Counted from the first letter of the stretch, positions 31,363-40,762 are shown. The stretch: 64,000 nt of DNA from Roseivivax halodurans JCM 10272 (GCF_000521785.1 NZ_JALZ01000009.1:1-64000); one strand, 5' to 3'. The notes: generated by a model not told the origin, from the letters alone. Numbers and translations: made by a program.

Positions 31363-31524
31363 TCAGACCTCGTGCAACGGCTTCTCGCAGACCGGCATCG
31401 CGACGCAGGCCGAGGCGATCTCTTCGGCTTCTCCTTTGTGGGCGAGGAAATGCCCGAGCCCGATCAACGCGGCAAGCAATGCCGCCTTGGCCAGCGTGAA
31501 GTTTCGCGGAGCGTGTGCGCGCAT
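31363..31524 (-). CDS. Hypothetical small membrane or exported protein
   Basis: A 53-residue frame MRAHAPRNFTLAKAALLAALIG... with one hydrophobic segment (about residues 12-26) and two Cys residues in the short tail (ASACVAMPVC). ATG 31524 is preceded by GAGGGAGG at 6-7 bases, which supports real translation over the longer open frame from 31596. No family recognised. It lies 135 bases upstream of the DUF2126 gene on the same strand. Confidence 0.45.
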   Translation of the reverse strand: MRAHAPRNFTLAKAALLAALIGLGHFLAHKGEAEEIASACVAMPVCEKPLHEV

Positions 31525-31645
31525 GATGGCCCTCCCTCGGGCAAGTGAACCGATACGTTCAGAGGATGCCGCAGGGGCAGGTGTCCGTCCATACACATCG
31601 CTGCAATGTTCACGCGCAGGCTCGCACAGGACATGCGCTTTCGTC

Positions 31646-31674
31646 TTGCGGGCGGCCTGCGGGCGGTGCTAGAT
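31646..31674 (+). promoter_or_regulatory. Likely promoter of tRNA-Gly
   Basis: TTGCGG (31646-31651) and CTAGAT (31669-31674) with a 17-base spacer end 13 bases before the first base of the tRNA, a housekeeping-sigma-type arrangement. Confidence 0.5.
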
Positions 31675-31687
31675 CGCGGGAAGCGCC

Positions 31688-31761
31688 GCGGGTGTAGCTC
31701 AATGGTAGAGCAGCAGCTTCCCAAGCTGACGACGAGGGTTCGATTCCCTTCACCCGCTCCA
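31688..31761 (+). tRNA. tRNA-Gly (CCC)
   Basis: A 74-base cloverleaf with the CCA end encoded. Acceptor stem GCGGGTG pairs with CACCCGC. D-arm stem GCTC/GAGC. The anticodon loop TTCCCAA gives anticodon CCC; the top pair of that stem is a G-A mismatch. The T-arm has TTCGATT in its loop. It reads GGG codons. Confidence 0.95.
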
Positions 31762-31763
31762 GC

Positions 31764-31789
31764 GTTTCGGCATGCAGTCGCGCCGAAAC
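31764..31789 (+). terminator. Hairpin after tRNA-Gly
   Basis: An 8-bp stem GTTTCGGC (31764-31771) with GCCGAAAC (31782-31789) starts two bases after the tRNA CCA end. No strong T-run follows. Likely 3' end of the tRNA transcript. The remaining bases up to 31914 show no gene. Confidence 0.5.
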
Positions 31790-31914
31790 CCGCGCTGACA
31801 ATCGAGTTTGTTGAAGCACACCCATGGTGAGCGGCCGTTCCATACCGCCTTGATCTCCGCGCGCGGAGGTTCAAGTTCCACGCGTCGCCCGTGCTCGATG
31901 ACCCGCACGGCCCG

Positions 31915-33018
31915 TCATGCCACGAACCTGCCGACCGTCCTCGCGAGCTCGCGAATTTCCGACCGCACGGGGCCCGGACGTGGCGCGTCGGCGAGCGTCG
32001 TCAGCAGCGCCTCCGACGGCCGACCCCGCCGCGACCAGTCCAGGCCGCGGAGAATGTCGCTTACCTCCGCGGGCAACCGCTCGGGGATCTCCGCTCCCGA
32101 CAATGTCGCCCAGACCCCGGACCAGAGCCGTGCGGTCGTCCATGGGTTGTAGCCGCCGCCGCCCGACACGATCATCCGGGGACTGAGCGGCCGCAGCGCC
32201 GCCACCGTCCGCCAGTGGCAGAGATTCGACAGCGCGAGCCGCGAGAGCGGATCCTCGGTTACCGCATCGGCCCCGCATTGCAGGAAGATCGCATCTGGCC
32301 GGAAGGCTTCGACCGCCGGAAGGATGACCTCGTTCAGAAGGAGGGCGAATTCGCTGTCGTTGAACCCTTTCGGCACAGGCAGGTTGATTGCTGCGCCACC
32401 GGCGTCGTCCTCGGCCGCGCCCGTGAACGGCCAGCGCCCCGCCTCGTGAACCGAGATCATCCGCACCTGCCGCGATCCCTCGAAGGCGATGGCCACGCCG
32501 TCGCAATGATGCGCGTCGATGTCGACATAGGCGATGCGCTCGAGGCCAATGGCGAGCAGCCGCTGCATCGTCAGGACCGGCTCGTTGAGATAGCAGAATC
32601 CCGATGCGCGATCCGGCAGTCCGTGATGTGTCCCGCCGCCCGGATTGTGCACGACGCCCCCGCGCGCCACGAGATCCGCCGCCAGCAGACCGCCGCCGGC
32701 CGCGGTCGCGGGGCGGCGGTACATCTCTGGGAAAACCGGGTTCGACAGCGTGCCCAGACCGTGCCGCTCGCGCACTTCCGAACTCACCGACTGTGCCGCC
32801 TCGGCCTCCTGCAGCGCGGCAACGTAGCGAACGGAGTGAAAACCGGTCAGCGCCGCGGGCTTGGCCATCGGGCTCGTGCGGTAGACCTCGGGCGGCAGCC
32901 AGCCCAGGGCGCGGCAGATGTCGATGACCGCCGGCACGCGCTCGATGGAGAGCGGGTGCAGCTTGCCGTAGCGCGAGCCGCGATAGACGTTCGATCCGAT
33001 GAAGCGCGCGCCGGTCAT
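31915..33018 (-). CDS. Histone deacetylase-like (AcuC/class II) amidohydrolase
   Basis: A 367-residue zinc-dependent deacetylase of the arginase/HDAC fold. Active-site motifs are complete: GGGTHHGLPDRASGFCYLN (His pair), YVDIDAHHCDGVA (zinc Asp and His), QCGADAVTEDPLSRLALSN (second zinc Asp) and GGGGYNP (catalytic Tyr region). Bacterial members remove acetyl groups from small amines or from lysines, as AcuC does on acetyl-CoA synthetase; the substrate here is unknown. ATG 33018 gives the normal family N-terminus. Divergent from the AbrB-family gene. Confidence 0.9.
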   Translation of the reverse strand: MTGARFIGSNVYRGSRYGKLHPLSIERVPAVIDICRALGWLPPEVYRTSPMAKPAALTGFHSVRYVAALQEAEAAQSVSSEVRERHGLGTLSNPVFPEMYRRPATAAGGGLLAADLVARGGVVHNPGGGTHHGLPDRASGFCYLNEPVLTMQRLLAIGLERIAYVDIDAHHCDGVAIAFEGSRQVRMISVHEAGRWPFTGAAEDDAGGAAINLPVPKGFNDSEFALLLNEVILPAVEAFRPDAIFLQCGADAVTEDPLSRLALSNLCHWRTVAALRPLSPRMIVSGGGGYNPWTTARLWSGVWATLSGAEIPERLPAEVSDILRGLDWSRRGRPSEALLTTLADAPRPGPVRSEIRELARTVGRFVA

Positions 33019-33103
33019 GGCTTCCGAGCTAAGCGCCGAGTCCGTGCCTGCAAGCCCGCCCGCGCATTGCCAAGCCGGCCGCCCCCGCGTAAGCCACTGG
33101 CGA

Positions 33104-34186
33104 ATGACGACCCGAGACCTTCCCCGACAGATCGCGCTCACCTGTCTCGTCCTTGCCATCGGCGCCGGCGGAGGCGTGCTCGCCGCATTCCTCGGCCTGC
33201 CGATGCCATGGCTGCTCGGCAGCCTCGCCGGAACGGCGCTGAGCGTCGCGGCCCTCCAGGAGAGCGTGCTCGATGGCTACGGATTCCCCAACGATCTGCG
33301 CGCGGGATGCGTCGCGCTCATCGGGGTGATGATCGGCACGCAGGTCTCGCCCGATCTCTTTCGAGAACTCTCGGCGCTTCCGCTGACGCTTTGCGCGCTG
33401 GTGATCTTCGTCGTACTCGCCCATGCGGGAAACACGGCCATCTTCCGCCGCATCGGGGGCATGGACCGCGCCACCGCCTTCTATTCGGGCACGCCGGGAG
33501 GGCTGATGGAGAGCATCGCGCTCGGCGAGGGTGCGGGCGCCGACATCCGAATCCTCACCATGCAGCAGTTCCTCCGCATCATCCTCGTCGTCACGGCAAT
33601 CCCGACGGCGCTTTCCGTTTGGACGGGAGAGACGGTCGGCAGCGCCGCGGGCGTCGCCCCGGGCGGCTCGAGCCCCGTCGGCCCCCTCGATCTCGTTTTC
33701 ATCATCCTTGCCGCCCTCGCGGGATTGCAGATCGCCCAGAGGATCCGGCTGCCCGCTGCGCAGATCGTGGGACCGTTGCTGCTCTCCGCCGCCCTGACGC
33801 TCACCGGCCGGGTCGATCTGCACCTGCCCTTCTGGCTGATCGCGACGGCGCAGGTGGTGGTCGGAGTCGGCCTCGGTATGAGGTTCCGCGGCGTGACCGG
33901 AAGGCTGATCACGCGCTCGATAGGCCTCTCGGTCCTGTCGGTGACCTACATGCTGGCGCTCGGCGCAATCCTGTCCGCGATCCTTTGGAAAGTGACGGGA
34001 ATGGAAATCCTGCAGCTTCTCCTGAGCTTCGCGCCGGGCGGCGTGACCGAGATGTCGCTGATCGCGCTCAGCCTTTCGGTGAATCCCGCGCTCGTGAGCC
34101 TCCACCACGTGCTGCGGATCCTGCTCACGGTGGGTGAGCTTATCGTCGCCTCGAAACTGATGAACCTCCGCCACCCGGCGGAGTGA
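33104..34186 (+). CDS. AbrB-family membrane protein (PF05145 type)
   Basis: A 360-residue inner-membrane protein with about ten hydrophobic segments arranged as two similar halves, each carrying a PMPWLLGSLAG- or PAAQIVGPLLLS-type motif. The family is often mislabelled as a transcriptional regulator or ammonia monooxygenase; it is a predicted transporter of unknown substrate. The frame is open from 32999, but ATG 33104 gives a sensible start and avoids overlap with the divergent deacetylase gene. Confidence 0.82.
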   Translation: MTTRDLPRQIALTCLVLAIGAGGGVLAAFLGLPMPWLLGSLAGTALSVAALQESVLDGYGFPNDLRAGCVALIGVMIGTQVSPDLFRELSALPLTLCALVIFVVLAHAGNTAIFRRIGGMDRATAFYSGTPGGLMESIALGEGAGADIRILTMQQFLRIILVVTAIPTALSVWTGETVGSAAGVAPGGSSPVGPLDLVFIILAALAGLQIAQRIRLPAAQIVGPLLLSAALTLTGRVDLHLPFWLIATAQVVVGVGLGMRFRGVTGRLITRSIGLSVLSVTYMLALGAILSAILWKVTGMEILQLLLSFAPGGVTEMSLIALSLSVNPALVSLHHVLRILLTVGELIVASKLMNLRHPAE

Positions 34187-34243
34187 CGGGGCCATTCTAC
34201 TCGGCGGAAATTCCGCGAACTGAAGCAACCCCAGGCCGAAAGA

Positions 34244-34260
34244 GGCAGCCCCCTGCTGCC
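34244..34260. terminator. Small hairpin between convergent genes
   Basis: A 6-bp stem GGCAGC (34244-34249) with GCTGCC (34255-34260) lies between the AbrB-family and ABC-F stops. It is short and without a T-run, so a weak bidirectional 3' signal at best. Confidence 0.35.
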
Positions 34261-34264
34261 CCGC

Positions 34265-36091
34265 TCAGCCGGCCTCGCGCTTTTCCTCGAGCGTGAGCCA
34301 TTCCTCCTCGGCAGCCGAGAGCTTCGTCTCGCGCTCGGCGAGCGCCTCGGTCGCCTTGCGGAACTTGACCGGCTCGCGGTCGAAGAGCGTTGGATCGGTC
34401 AGGAGCTCGTTGAGCTTGGCGATCTCGGCTTCGAGGCGTTCGATCACCTTCGGCAATTCCTCGAGCCTGTGCTTCTCGGTAAAGCTCAGGCCGGTCTGAT
34501 TACCGGACGTCTTTCCCGTCGGCGCGCCGCCCGTCTTCTTCGTGGCGGGCTTTGCAGGTTTCGGCGCGGCGGGCTCCATCGCCTCCCGCCGCTGCGAGCG
34601 GTAATCGGACCAGCCGCCGGCATAGACGGTGGCTTCGCCGTCGCCCTCCATCGCCACGGTCGTCGTCGCGACGCGGTCGAGGAAATCCCGATCGTGGCTG
34701 ATCAGCAGCACCGTCCCGTCATATTCGCCGATAAGATCCTGCAGGAGATCGAGCGTCTCGACGTCGAGATCGTTGGTCGGCTCGTCGAGCACCAGCAGGT
34801 TCGATTCCCGCGCCATGATCTTGGCGAGCAACAGCCGCGCCTTCTCTCCTCCCGACAGCGAGGAGACCGGCGCACGCGCGCGGCGCTCGTCGAAGAGGAA
34901 ATCCTTGAGATAGGCGACGACGTGCTTGGGCTGACCCCGCACGAGCACCTGATCCGCCTGTCCCGACACACGCATGTCGGGATCGCCGACGAGGTTCTCC
35001 CAGAGCGACATGGTTTCGTCGAGCCGCTGGCGGGACTGATCGAAGATGGCGGGCACGAGGTTCGTGCCGAGTTTCACCGTGCCGCTGTCGGGCTCCAGCT
35101 CGCCGGTCAGCATCTTGATCAGTGTCGTCTTGCCGACGCCGTTCGGGCCGACGAAGGCCACGCGGTCGCCGCGCAGCACCCGCAGCGAGAAATCGCGCAC
35201 GATGTCCTTGTCGCCGTAGCGTTTCGCAAGGCTCTCGGCCTCGATCACCCGCTTGCCCGAGCTGGGCCCCGAGGCGAGGTCCATCGCCGCCGTGCCCTGC
35301 CGCCGGATCATGCCCGCGCGCTCGGCACGCAGGTCCTGCAGCGCGCGGACCCTGCCCTGGTTACGCTTCCGGCGGGCCGAGATGCCCTCGACCGCCCATT
35401 TCGCCTCGGCCTTGATCTTGCGGTCCATCTTGTGGCGCTGCTGGTCTTCCTCGTCCCAGACCTTGTCACGCCAGGCCTCGAAATGCTCGAAGCCCTGCTC
35501 CTGCCTGCGGACCGCGCCACGGTCGATCCAGAGCGTCGCGCGCGTGAGTTCGGAGAGGAACCGGCGGTCGTGCGAGATGAGGACAAAGGCCTTGCGGGTC
35601 GATTTGAGCTCGGCCTCAAGCCAGCCGATCGCCTCGATGTCGAGATGGTTGGTCGGCTCGTCGAGCAGCAGAAGGTCCGGATCCTCGGCCATCAGCTTGG
35701 CGAGCGCCGCGCGCCTCTTCTCGCCGCCCGAGGCGGTGTCGACGCGCTTCGCGGGATCGAACTTCAGACCTTCGGAGGCCGCCTCGACTCGGTAGAGCTC
35801 GCCGGGATCGAGCGCCGAACTCGCGAAATCCCCCAGCGTCTCGAAGCCGGAGAGGTCGGGATCCTGCTCCATGTAGCCCACCGTCGCGCCCGGCGGCACC
35901 ACCCGGTCGCCGGTGTCGGACTCGACCAGGCCGGCCATCACCTTCATCAGGGTCGACTTGCCGGACCCGTTCCGCCCGACTAGCGCGACCCGGTCGCCCG
36001 GCTGCACCACGAGGCTCAGCCCGTCGAAGACCGGTGCTCCGCCGAAGGTGAGGGAAATGTCCGAAAGCTGGAGAAGAGGAGGTTGCGCCAT
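34265..36091 (-). CDS. uup: ABC-F ATPase, Uup-like
   Basis: A 608-residue soluble protein with two ABC ATPase domains and no membrane segments. First Walker [10 protein letters not shown] at 39-47 with signature SGGEKRR; second Walker [10 protein letters not shown] near 322 with signature [10 protein letters not shown] Lys/Pro/Ala-rich linker leads to a C-terminal coiled coil ([17 protein letters not shown]), the arrangement of Uup. ABC-F proteins act on ribosomes. ATG 36091 starts [18 protein letters not shown]; the longer frame would need a TTG. Confidence 0.88.
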   Translation of the reverse strand: MAQPPLLQLSDISLTFGGAPVFDGLSLVVQPGDRVALVGRNGSGKSTLMKVMAGLVESDTGDRVVPPGATVGYMEQDPDLSGFETLGDFASSALDPGELYRVEAASEGLKFDPAKRVDTASGGEKRRAALAKLMAEDPDLLLLDEPTNHLDIEAIGWLEAELKSTRKAFVLISHDRRFLSELTRATLWIDRGAVRRQEQGFEHFEAWRDKVWDEEDQQRHKMDRKIKAEAKWAVEGISARRKRNQGRVRALQDLRAERAGMIRRQGTAAMDLASGPSSGKRVIEAESLAKRYGDKDIVRDFSLRVLRGDRVAFVGPNGVGKTTLIKMLTGELEPDSGTVKLGTNLVPAIFDQSRQRLDETMSLWENLVGDPDMRVSGQADQVLVRGQPKHVVAYLKDFLFDERRARAPVSSLSGGEKARLLLAKIMARESNLLVLDEPTNDLDVETLDLLQDLIGEYDGTVLLISHDRDFLDRVATTTVAMEGDGEATVYAGGWSDYRSQRREAMEPAAPKPAKPATKKTGGAPTGKTSGNQTGLSFTEKHRLEELPKVIERLEAEIAKLNELLTDPTLFDREPVKFRKATEALAERETKLSAAEEEWLTLEEKREAG

Positions 36092-36146
36092 GCCCGTCGC
36101 GCTATCCCGGTCCCGCCTCTTCGTCAACGGCGAGCGTTGCGGGCGT

Positions 36147-36208
36147 CTTCTTGGAATGAATATCCCGAGAGTGAGTTGGTCGCGAGGCCAAGCGAGGGCA
36201 GCGCCCTC
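36147..36208. repeat. Dispersed 3'-end repeat, copy B
   Basis: CTTCTTG at 36147 and TATCCCG at 36161 (14-base offset, as in the other two copies), then a longer insert and a 6-bp stem GAGGGC/GCCCTC (36194-36199 with 36203-36208). It abuts the olsB stop codon and lies between olsB and uup on the minus strand. This is the most diverged copy. Confidence 0.65.
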
Positions 36209-36209
36209 T

Positions 36210-36989
36210 CTACCCCGACACCGCCCTCAGAAGCCGTTTGCGGGCGGGCGGAATCCGGTCGATTTCGACCGCCGTGAAGACGTGGAGAGTGTTCAGGTGG
36301 CGATCCACCACCGCGTGATCGCCGACCCAGCCCCCCATCGTCAGGTAGCTGCGCAAAAGCGGCGGCATGCCACGATGCGCCATCTTCGCGTCGGGTGCGC
36401 CCTGCGATCCTTCGGGAAAATGAACGACCTCGCGCGCCTTGACCCCCGGCCGCCAGCGCTCCGGGCCAAGATGACGGGCCTTCAAGGCGGCGAAGGTCTC
36501 CCCATGCTCCTGCCCGTCCGTCCCGGGGAACGACGCACAGCCGAACAACATACCCATGCCGTTTCGATCCACGAACACGGTCAGCGCCCCCCAGGCGAGG
36601 CGAAGGACATCGGCGTCGTACATGTCTGGATGAATGCAGAACCGGCCCATCTCGACCATCGGCTGCCGGTACTGCGCCAGCCCCGACAGGTCGTAGGACC
36701 GCGCTGCATAGGATTGGCCCGCCTCGGACCCGTCGCGGAAAGCACGGAGCCGGAAACACCCGACGAGGCGTCCCCCTGCCCGCTCTTCGATCAGAACGTG
36801 CAGGCAAGAGGGGTCGAATTCGTCGCGGTCGAGGCCTTCCCGAGCGTGAAAGCAGAGATGCCGGAGGGCCTGGGCACGGGCGATGTCGTCGGCTCCGGAG
36901 GCGAGACGGACAGCATATCGTCCCCGCGCAAAGCCGAGCGCGGCTGCGTACAGATCCTCGCCGGTATTGCGGTTCGAGGGACGGCCCAT
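36210..36989 (-). CDS. olsB: L-ornithine N(alpha)-acyltransferase
   Basis: A 259-residue GNAT-fold acyltransferase that uses 3-hydroxyacyl-ACP to acylate ornithine, the first step to phosphorus-free ornithine lipids. Family features are QALRHLCFHAREGLDRDEFD, the acyl-carrier cleft segment VGCFRLRAF, and VEMGRFCIHP. No olsA partner is present in the window; the next gene on this strand is uup. Starts 12 bases after bamE and is likely co-transcribed with it. Confidence 0.87.
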   Translation of the reverse strand: MGRPSNRNTGEDLYAAALGFARGRYAVRLASGADDIARAQALRHLCFHAREGLDRDEFDPSCLHVLIEERAGGRLVGCFRLRAFRDGSEAGQSYAARSYDLSGLAQYRQPMVEMGRFCIHPDMYDADVLRLAWGALTVFVDRNGMGMLFGCASFPGTDGQEHGETFAALKARHLGPERWRPGVKAREVVHFPEGSQGAPDAKMAHRGMPPLLRSYLTMGGWVGDHAVVDRHLNTLHVFTAVEIDRIPPARKRLLRAVSG

Positions 36990-37001
36990 GACGGGACCGC
37001 G

Positions 37002-37469
37002 TCAGGACCCGAAATTGTCGAGCGTCAGACCGCCGATATTGCCGAAGAGCCGCCGGATGAAGCCGATATCGCCGCCGGAATTCTCCGTCACGCGGCGGCT
37101 GAGCGGAACGACGCGCCCATCCTCGAGCCCGTAGCGCTCTATTCCGCGCACGATCCCGCCCTCGTCGAACGAGATCGCCACGATCTCGCGATCGACGACC
37201 TCGGGCTCCCGCCAGGCAAAGCTGCGCATGCGGCTCGATACGTAGTAATAGCCGCCGTCGGTGCGCACGCTCGAGGTCGACGGAACGCCGACGACGTCCT
37301 CGACGGTGGCTCGTGTGTCGATGCCCGGAACGATCTGGGAAAGTTGATCCTCTCGCGGCACGTAGCCGTGATCGCGATATTGTGCCACGCAACCCGACAG
37401 GACCAATCCCGCAAGCCCTACAATCGCGACACCGCGCGTCGTGCTGCCCCGCATGTCACTGCCCTTCAT
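37002..37469 (-). CDS. bamE: Outer membrane assembly lipoprotein, BamE/SmpA/OmlA family
   Basis: A 155-residue lipoprotein. The signal peptide ends in a lipobox LSGC (Cys27), so the mature protein is lipid-anchored, probably in the outer membrane as part of the BAM complex. The SmpA/OmlA core follows (LSQIVPGIDTRATVEDVVGVP, GGYYYVSSRM). Both ATG 37469 and ATG 37454 have plausible ribosome sites; the first is used here. Divergent from the DUF177 gene with 89 bases between them. Confidence 0.85.
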   Translation of the reverse strand: MKGSDMRGSTTRGVAIVGLAGLVLSGCVAQYRDHGYVPREDQLSQIVPGIDTRATVEDVVGVPSTSSVRTDGGYYYVSSRMRSFAWREPEVVDREIVAISFDEGGIVRGIERYGLEDGRVVPLSRRVTENSGGDIGFIRRLFGNIGGLTLDNFGS

Positions 37470-37558
37470 GCCGTGCCCCTTGTCATCGGCTGTTTCCGAC
37501 TTTTATTGCCGATAGACTAGCTGGCAAGCTCAATCAAGTAAGGGAGCCTTCAGGACAG

Positions 37559-38122
37559 ATGGCAGAATCCGCAGGACAATCCGGCCCGTTCCGCACCTCG
37601 GAGCTTTCTCAGAGCCGCCCGACGCGGTTTTCCGTGGAGCCCGGAGAGGCTGCTCGTGCGGCGATTGCGGAGGAACTCGGACTTTCCGCATTGCGCAAGC
37701 TGGCCTTCTCGGGCGAGATACGTCCCGAAGGAAAGCGCGGCTTCCAGCTGACCGGAAAGCTCGGCGCCACGGTCGTGCAGCCCTGTGTGGTGACGCTCGC
37801 GCCCGTGACCACGCGGATCGAGACGCAGGTGACGCGGACCTATCTGCCCGAGGCGCAGATCGAGATGCCCGAGGCGGGAGCTGAGGTCGAGATGCCCGAG
37901 GACGAGACCGTCGAAGCCATCGGCGAGGAGATCGCTCCCGAAGCGGTGATGTTTGAGGCCCTGTCGCTGTCCGTGCCCGAATATCCCCGCGCCGCCGAAG
38001 CAGAGCTCGTGCAGACGACCGCCGAGCCCGAGGGCGCCGCCCCGATCACCGACGAGGACCTCAAGCCGTTTGCCGGACTTGCGGGCCTTCGCGACAAGAT
38101 GAGCGGCGGCTCGAACGAATGA
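37559..38122 (+). CDS. DUF177 (YceD-like) protein
   Basis: A 187-residue protein of the YceD/DUF177 family, which sits next to rpmF in most bacteria and is linked to 23S rRNA accumulation in plants and bacteria. The family signature is the Cys-containing stretch TVVQPCVVTLAPVTT, followed by an acidic region rich in Glu. The frame opens further upstream, but ATG 37559 gives a normal length. The next 198 bases to rpmF hold no gene and may carry the ribosomal-protein promoter. Confidence 0.85.
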   Translation: MAESAGQSGPFRTSELSQSRPTRFSVEPGEAARAAIAEELGLSALRKLAFSGEIRPEGKRGFQLTGKLGATVVQPCVVTLAPVTTRIETQVTRTYLPEAQIEMPEAGAEVEMPEDETVEAIGEEIAPEAVMFEALSLSVPEYPRAAEAELVQTTAEPEGAAPITDEDLKPFAGLAGLRDKMSGGSNE

Positions 38123-38320
38123 CCACACCGCACGTGGACCACGGTGCGAAAACCTGCTTGCTATCCGCAGCTTCATGCGTATGTTCGCGGCCTCATGAGA
38201 GATTCAGGGTTGTCACCACCCCTCTTGAAGCACTATGTGCGCGGTGATTTCCGACATTCACGGGACGACGACGGCATCAGCCGCATCGCGCCCTCCAGCA
38301 AGCTAGACCGAGGTTGAGAC

Positions 38321-38527
38321 ATGGCCGTCCAACAGAACAAAGTATCGAAGTCGCGCCGGAACAAGCGCCGGGCCCATGACGGCCTTGAGGGTGCGAATCC
38401 GAACGAGTGCTCCAATTGTGGCGAGCTCAAGCGTCCGCACCACGTCTGCCCTTCCTGCGGGCACTACGCCGAGCGTGAGGTCGTGGCGACGGCCGACGAG
38501 GTCGACCTGGACGACGACGCCGCATAA
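38321..38527 (+). CDS. rpmF: 50S ribosomal protein bL32
   Basis: A 68-residue large-subunit protein. The N-terminus [19 protein letters not shown] is the family signature. Four cysteines (30, 33, 43, 46) form a CxxC...CxxC zinc ribbon, so this is the zinc-binding form. Length and acidic tail ([10 protein letters not shown]) match alphaproteobacterial bL32. Located 24 bases upstream of plsX, the usual rpmF-plsX-fabH order. Confidence 0.97.
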   Translation: MAVQQNKVSKSRRNKRRAHDGLEGANPNECSNCGELKRPHHVCPSCGHYAEREVVATADEVDLDDDAA

Positions 38528-38551
38528 AACTACCCCGGTGGGGCCGCTTCC

Positions 38552-39682
38552 ATGAGTTCTCAACCCGAGACCACCGAGGCAAGCGGCCCGGTCGTCATAT
38601 CCATCGACGCCATGGGCGGCGACCGCGGTCCGGCGGCGGTGATCGCCGGGATTGCACAGTCGGCGAAGAAGAATTCCGAGATCCGGTTCATCCTGCATGG
38701 GGACGCCGCGGAGCTGAAACGGCTTGCGGCCAAGCGTCTTTATGCGCGGCATCTCGACGGGCGCTGCGAATATCGCGACGCCGCCGAGGTCGTCTCCATG
38801 GACGACAAGCCCAGCCAGGTCATGCGGCGAGGGCAGAACACGTCGATGTGGTCTGCCCTCGAATCGGTTCGCAATCGCGAGGCGACGGTCGCGGTGAGCT
38901 GCGGTAACACCGGCGCGCTCATGGCGCTGTCGATGGTACGCCTGCGCAAGATCCCGGGAGTGAACCGCCCGGCCATCGCTGTCCTCTGGCCCTCTAGGAA
39001 CACGCAGGGCTTCAACATCATGCTCGATGTCGGTGCCGATGTGCGCGCCGATGCCGAGGACCTTCTGCAATATGCGATGATGGGTGTCTCCTACGCCCGC
39101 AACGGCCTTGCGCTGTCCCGTCCGCGTGTCGGCCTGCTGAACGTCGGCACCGAGGAGCACAAGGGCCGGGCGGAATTGCGCTCTGCCCACGAGCTGATCG
39201 AGGGCGCTGCGGAGAGCGCCCATTACGAATTCGTCGGTTTCGTCGAAGGGGGCGACATCCCGGGCGATCGCTGCGACGTGATCGTGACCGACGGCTTCAC
39301 CGGCAACGTCGCGCTCAAGACGGGCGAAGGCACCGCGAGCCTCATCGGCCAGCGGCTCAAAGAAGCCTTCGCCTACTCGCCCCTGTCGCGGTTCGCCTCG
39401 CTTCTCGCCTTCACGTCGCTGCGCCGCCTGCAGAAGCGGATCGATCCGCGCCGGGTGAACGGCGGCGTCTTCCTCGGTCTGAACGGCACGGTCGTGAAGT
39501 CTCATGGCTCGGCCGATGCGACGGGTGTATCGGCCGCGGTCAAGCTGGCCTTCCACCTCGCTCAGCAGGGCTTTTCCGATAAGCTCGCCGCACGGGTTGC
39601 ATCCGCCGCGGAGCAGGCACAGGATGCGATCGGGGCGCAAGATCAAGAAGAAGATGCGCCCAAGGAAGGCACCCACTCATGA
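38552..39682 (+). CDS. plsX: Phosphate acyltransferase PlsX
   Basis: A 376-residue peripheral-membrane enzyme converting acyl-ACP to acyl-phosphate for phospholipid synthesis. The N-terminal signature ISIDAMGGDRGPAAVIAG and the core motifs SCGNTGALMALSM and VTDGFTGNVALKTGEG are intact. Overlaps fabH by four bases (ATGA), so the two lipid enzymes are coupled. Confidence 0.96.
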   Translation: MSSQPETTEASGPVVISIDAMGGDRGPAAVIAGIAQSAKKNSEIRFILHGDAAELKRLAAKRLYARHLDGRCEYRDAAEVVSMDDKPSQVMRRGQNTSMWSALESVRNREATVAVSCGNTGALMALSMVRLRKIPGVNRPAIAVLWPSRNTQGFNIMLDVGADVRADAEDLLQYAMMGVSYARNGLALSRPRVGLLNVGTEEHKGRAELRSAHELIEGAAESAHYEFVGFVEGGDIPGDRCDVIVTDGFTGNVALKTGEGTASLIGQRLKEAFAYSPLSRFASLLAFTSLRRLQKRIDPRRVNGGVFLGLNGTVVKSHGSADATGVSAAVKLAFHLAQQGFSDKLAARVASAAEQAQDAIGAQDQEEDAPKEGTHS

Positions 39683-40650
39683 CCACGCGCGCCGTTGTTG
39701 TCGGTTGCGGCCACTACCTGCCAGAACGCATCGTCGAAAACTCGGAATTCGAAGACTCGCTCGATACGACAGATGAATGGATCCGCTCACGATCGGGAAT
39801 CGAGCGGAGGCATTTCGCCGCCGAGGGCCAGACCACGTCCGACATGGCGGCCCGCGCCGCGCGCAACGCGTTGACGCAGGCCGGGCTGGAGCCCGGCGAG
39901 ATCGACGCGATCATCGTCGCGACCTCGACGCCCGACCTCACCTTCCCCTCCGCCGCGACCATGGTGCAGGCCGATCTCGGCATGACGTCGGGCTTTGCCT
40001 TCGACGTGCAGGCGGTCTGCGCGGGCTTCGTCTATGCCCTCTCCACCGCGAATGCGCTGGTGCTGTCCGGACAGGCGCGCCGCGTGCTTGTCATCGGAGC
40101 CGAGACCTTCAGCCGGATCATGGACTGGGATGACCGGTCTACCTGCGTGCTCTTCGGCGATGGTGCCGGCGCGGTCATCCTCGAAGCGCAGGAGGACGCG
40201 GGAACGCCGCAGGATCGCGGCATTCTTGCCAGCGACCTCAACTCGGACGGCCGCCATCGCGACATCCTCTATGTCGACGGAGGCGTCTCGACCCAGAGCA
40301 CGGGCCATCTTCGGATGCAGGGGCGCGAGGTGTTCCGCCACGCGGTCGAGAAGCTGGCCGCCACCGCGGAAGCTGCGCTCGCGAAGGCCGGAGCGACGGC
40401 GGACGAGATCGACTGGGTCGTCCCGCATCAGGCCAACATCAGGATCATCCAGGGCACCGCCAAAAAGCTCGGGCTCGGCATGGACCGCGTCGTGGTCACC
40501 GTTCAGGATCATGGCAACACCTCGGCGGCCTCGATCCCGCTCGCGCTCTCCGTTGGAGAGGCCCGCGGTCAGATCAAGCGGGGCGATCTTCTGGTAACCG
40601 AGGCGATCGGCGGCGGTCTGGCCTGGGGCGCGGTCGTCCTGCGCTGGTAA
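39679..40650 (+). CDS. fabH: 3-oxoacyl-ACP synthase III (KAS III)
   Basis: A 323-residue condensing enzyme that starts fatty acid synthesis from acetyl-CoA and malonyl-ACP. The triad is visible: Cys in FDVQAVCAGFVYAL near 114, His in VPHQANIRI near 250 and Asn in HGNTSAAS near 280. The start is fixed by the ATGA overlap with plsX. Ordinary length for the family. Confidence 0.96.
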   Translation: MTTRAVVVGCGHYLPERIVENSEFEDSLDTTDEWIRSRSGIERRHFAAEGQTTSDMAARAARNALTQAGLEPGEIDAIIVATSTPDLTFPSAATMVQADLGMTSGFAFDVQAVCAGFVYALSTANALVLSGQARRVLVIGAETFSRIMDWDDRSTCVLFGDGAGAVILEAQEDAGTPQDRGILASDLNSDGRHRDILYVDGGVSTQSTGHLRMQGREVFRHAVEKLAATAEAALAKAGATADEIDWVVPHQANIRIIQGTAKKLGLGMDRVVVTVQDHGNTSAASIPLALSVGEARGQIKRGDLLVTEAIGGGLAWGAVVLRW

Positions 40651-40659
40651 CACCCTCCC

Positions 40660-40676
40660 CCCGAACACACTTCGGG
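40660..40676 (+). terminator. Small hairpin after fabH
   Basis: A 6-bp stem CCCGAA (40660-40665) with TTCGGG (40671-40676), ten bases after the fabH stop and before ihfA. No T-run; a weak candidate 3' end. The remaining AT-richer bases to 40762 probably hold the ihfA promoter. Confidence 0.35.
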
Positions 40677-40762
40677 CGACACGGCAAACGTGTTTCCCAA
40701 GCTATTGATATTGACTTTGAAAAGCCCTGACTTCAGTCTCACGCAAGCAGTGGAGGGACCGG

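Noticed and set aside
27673-31548. A 1291-residue open frame on the plus strand antisense to the DUF2126 and ATP-grasp genes
   Set aside because: Arg/Gly/His-rich composition without any domain; typical mirror frame of GC-rich coding DNA. The minus strand has recognisable domains throughout.
31688-31761. tRNA-Gly as a possible integration site
   Set aside because: No integrase, no direct repeat of the tRNA 3' end and no composition shift was seen on either side.
34204-34216. GCGGAAATTCCGC near-palindrome between the AbrB-family and ABC-F genes
   Set aside because: It lies between convergent 3' ends where an operator is not expected, has a one-base centre that cannot form a hairpin, and has no second copy noticed.
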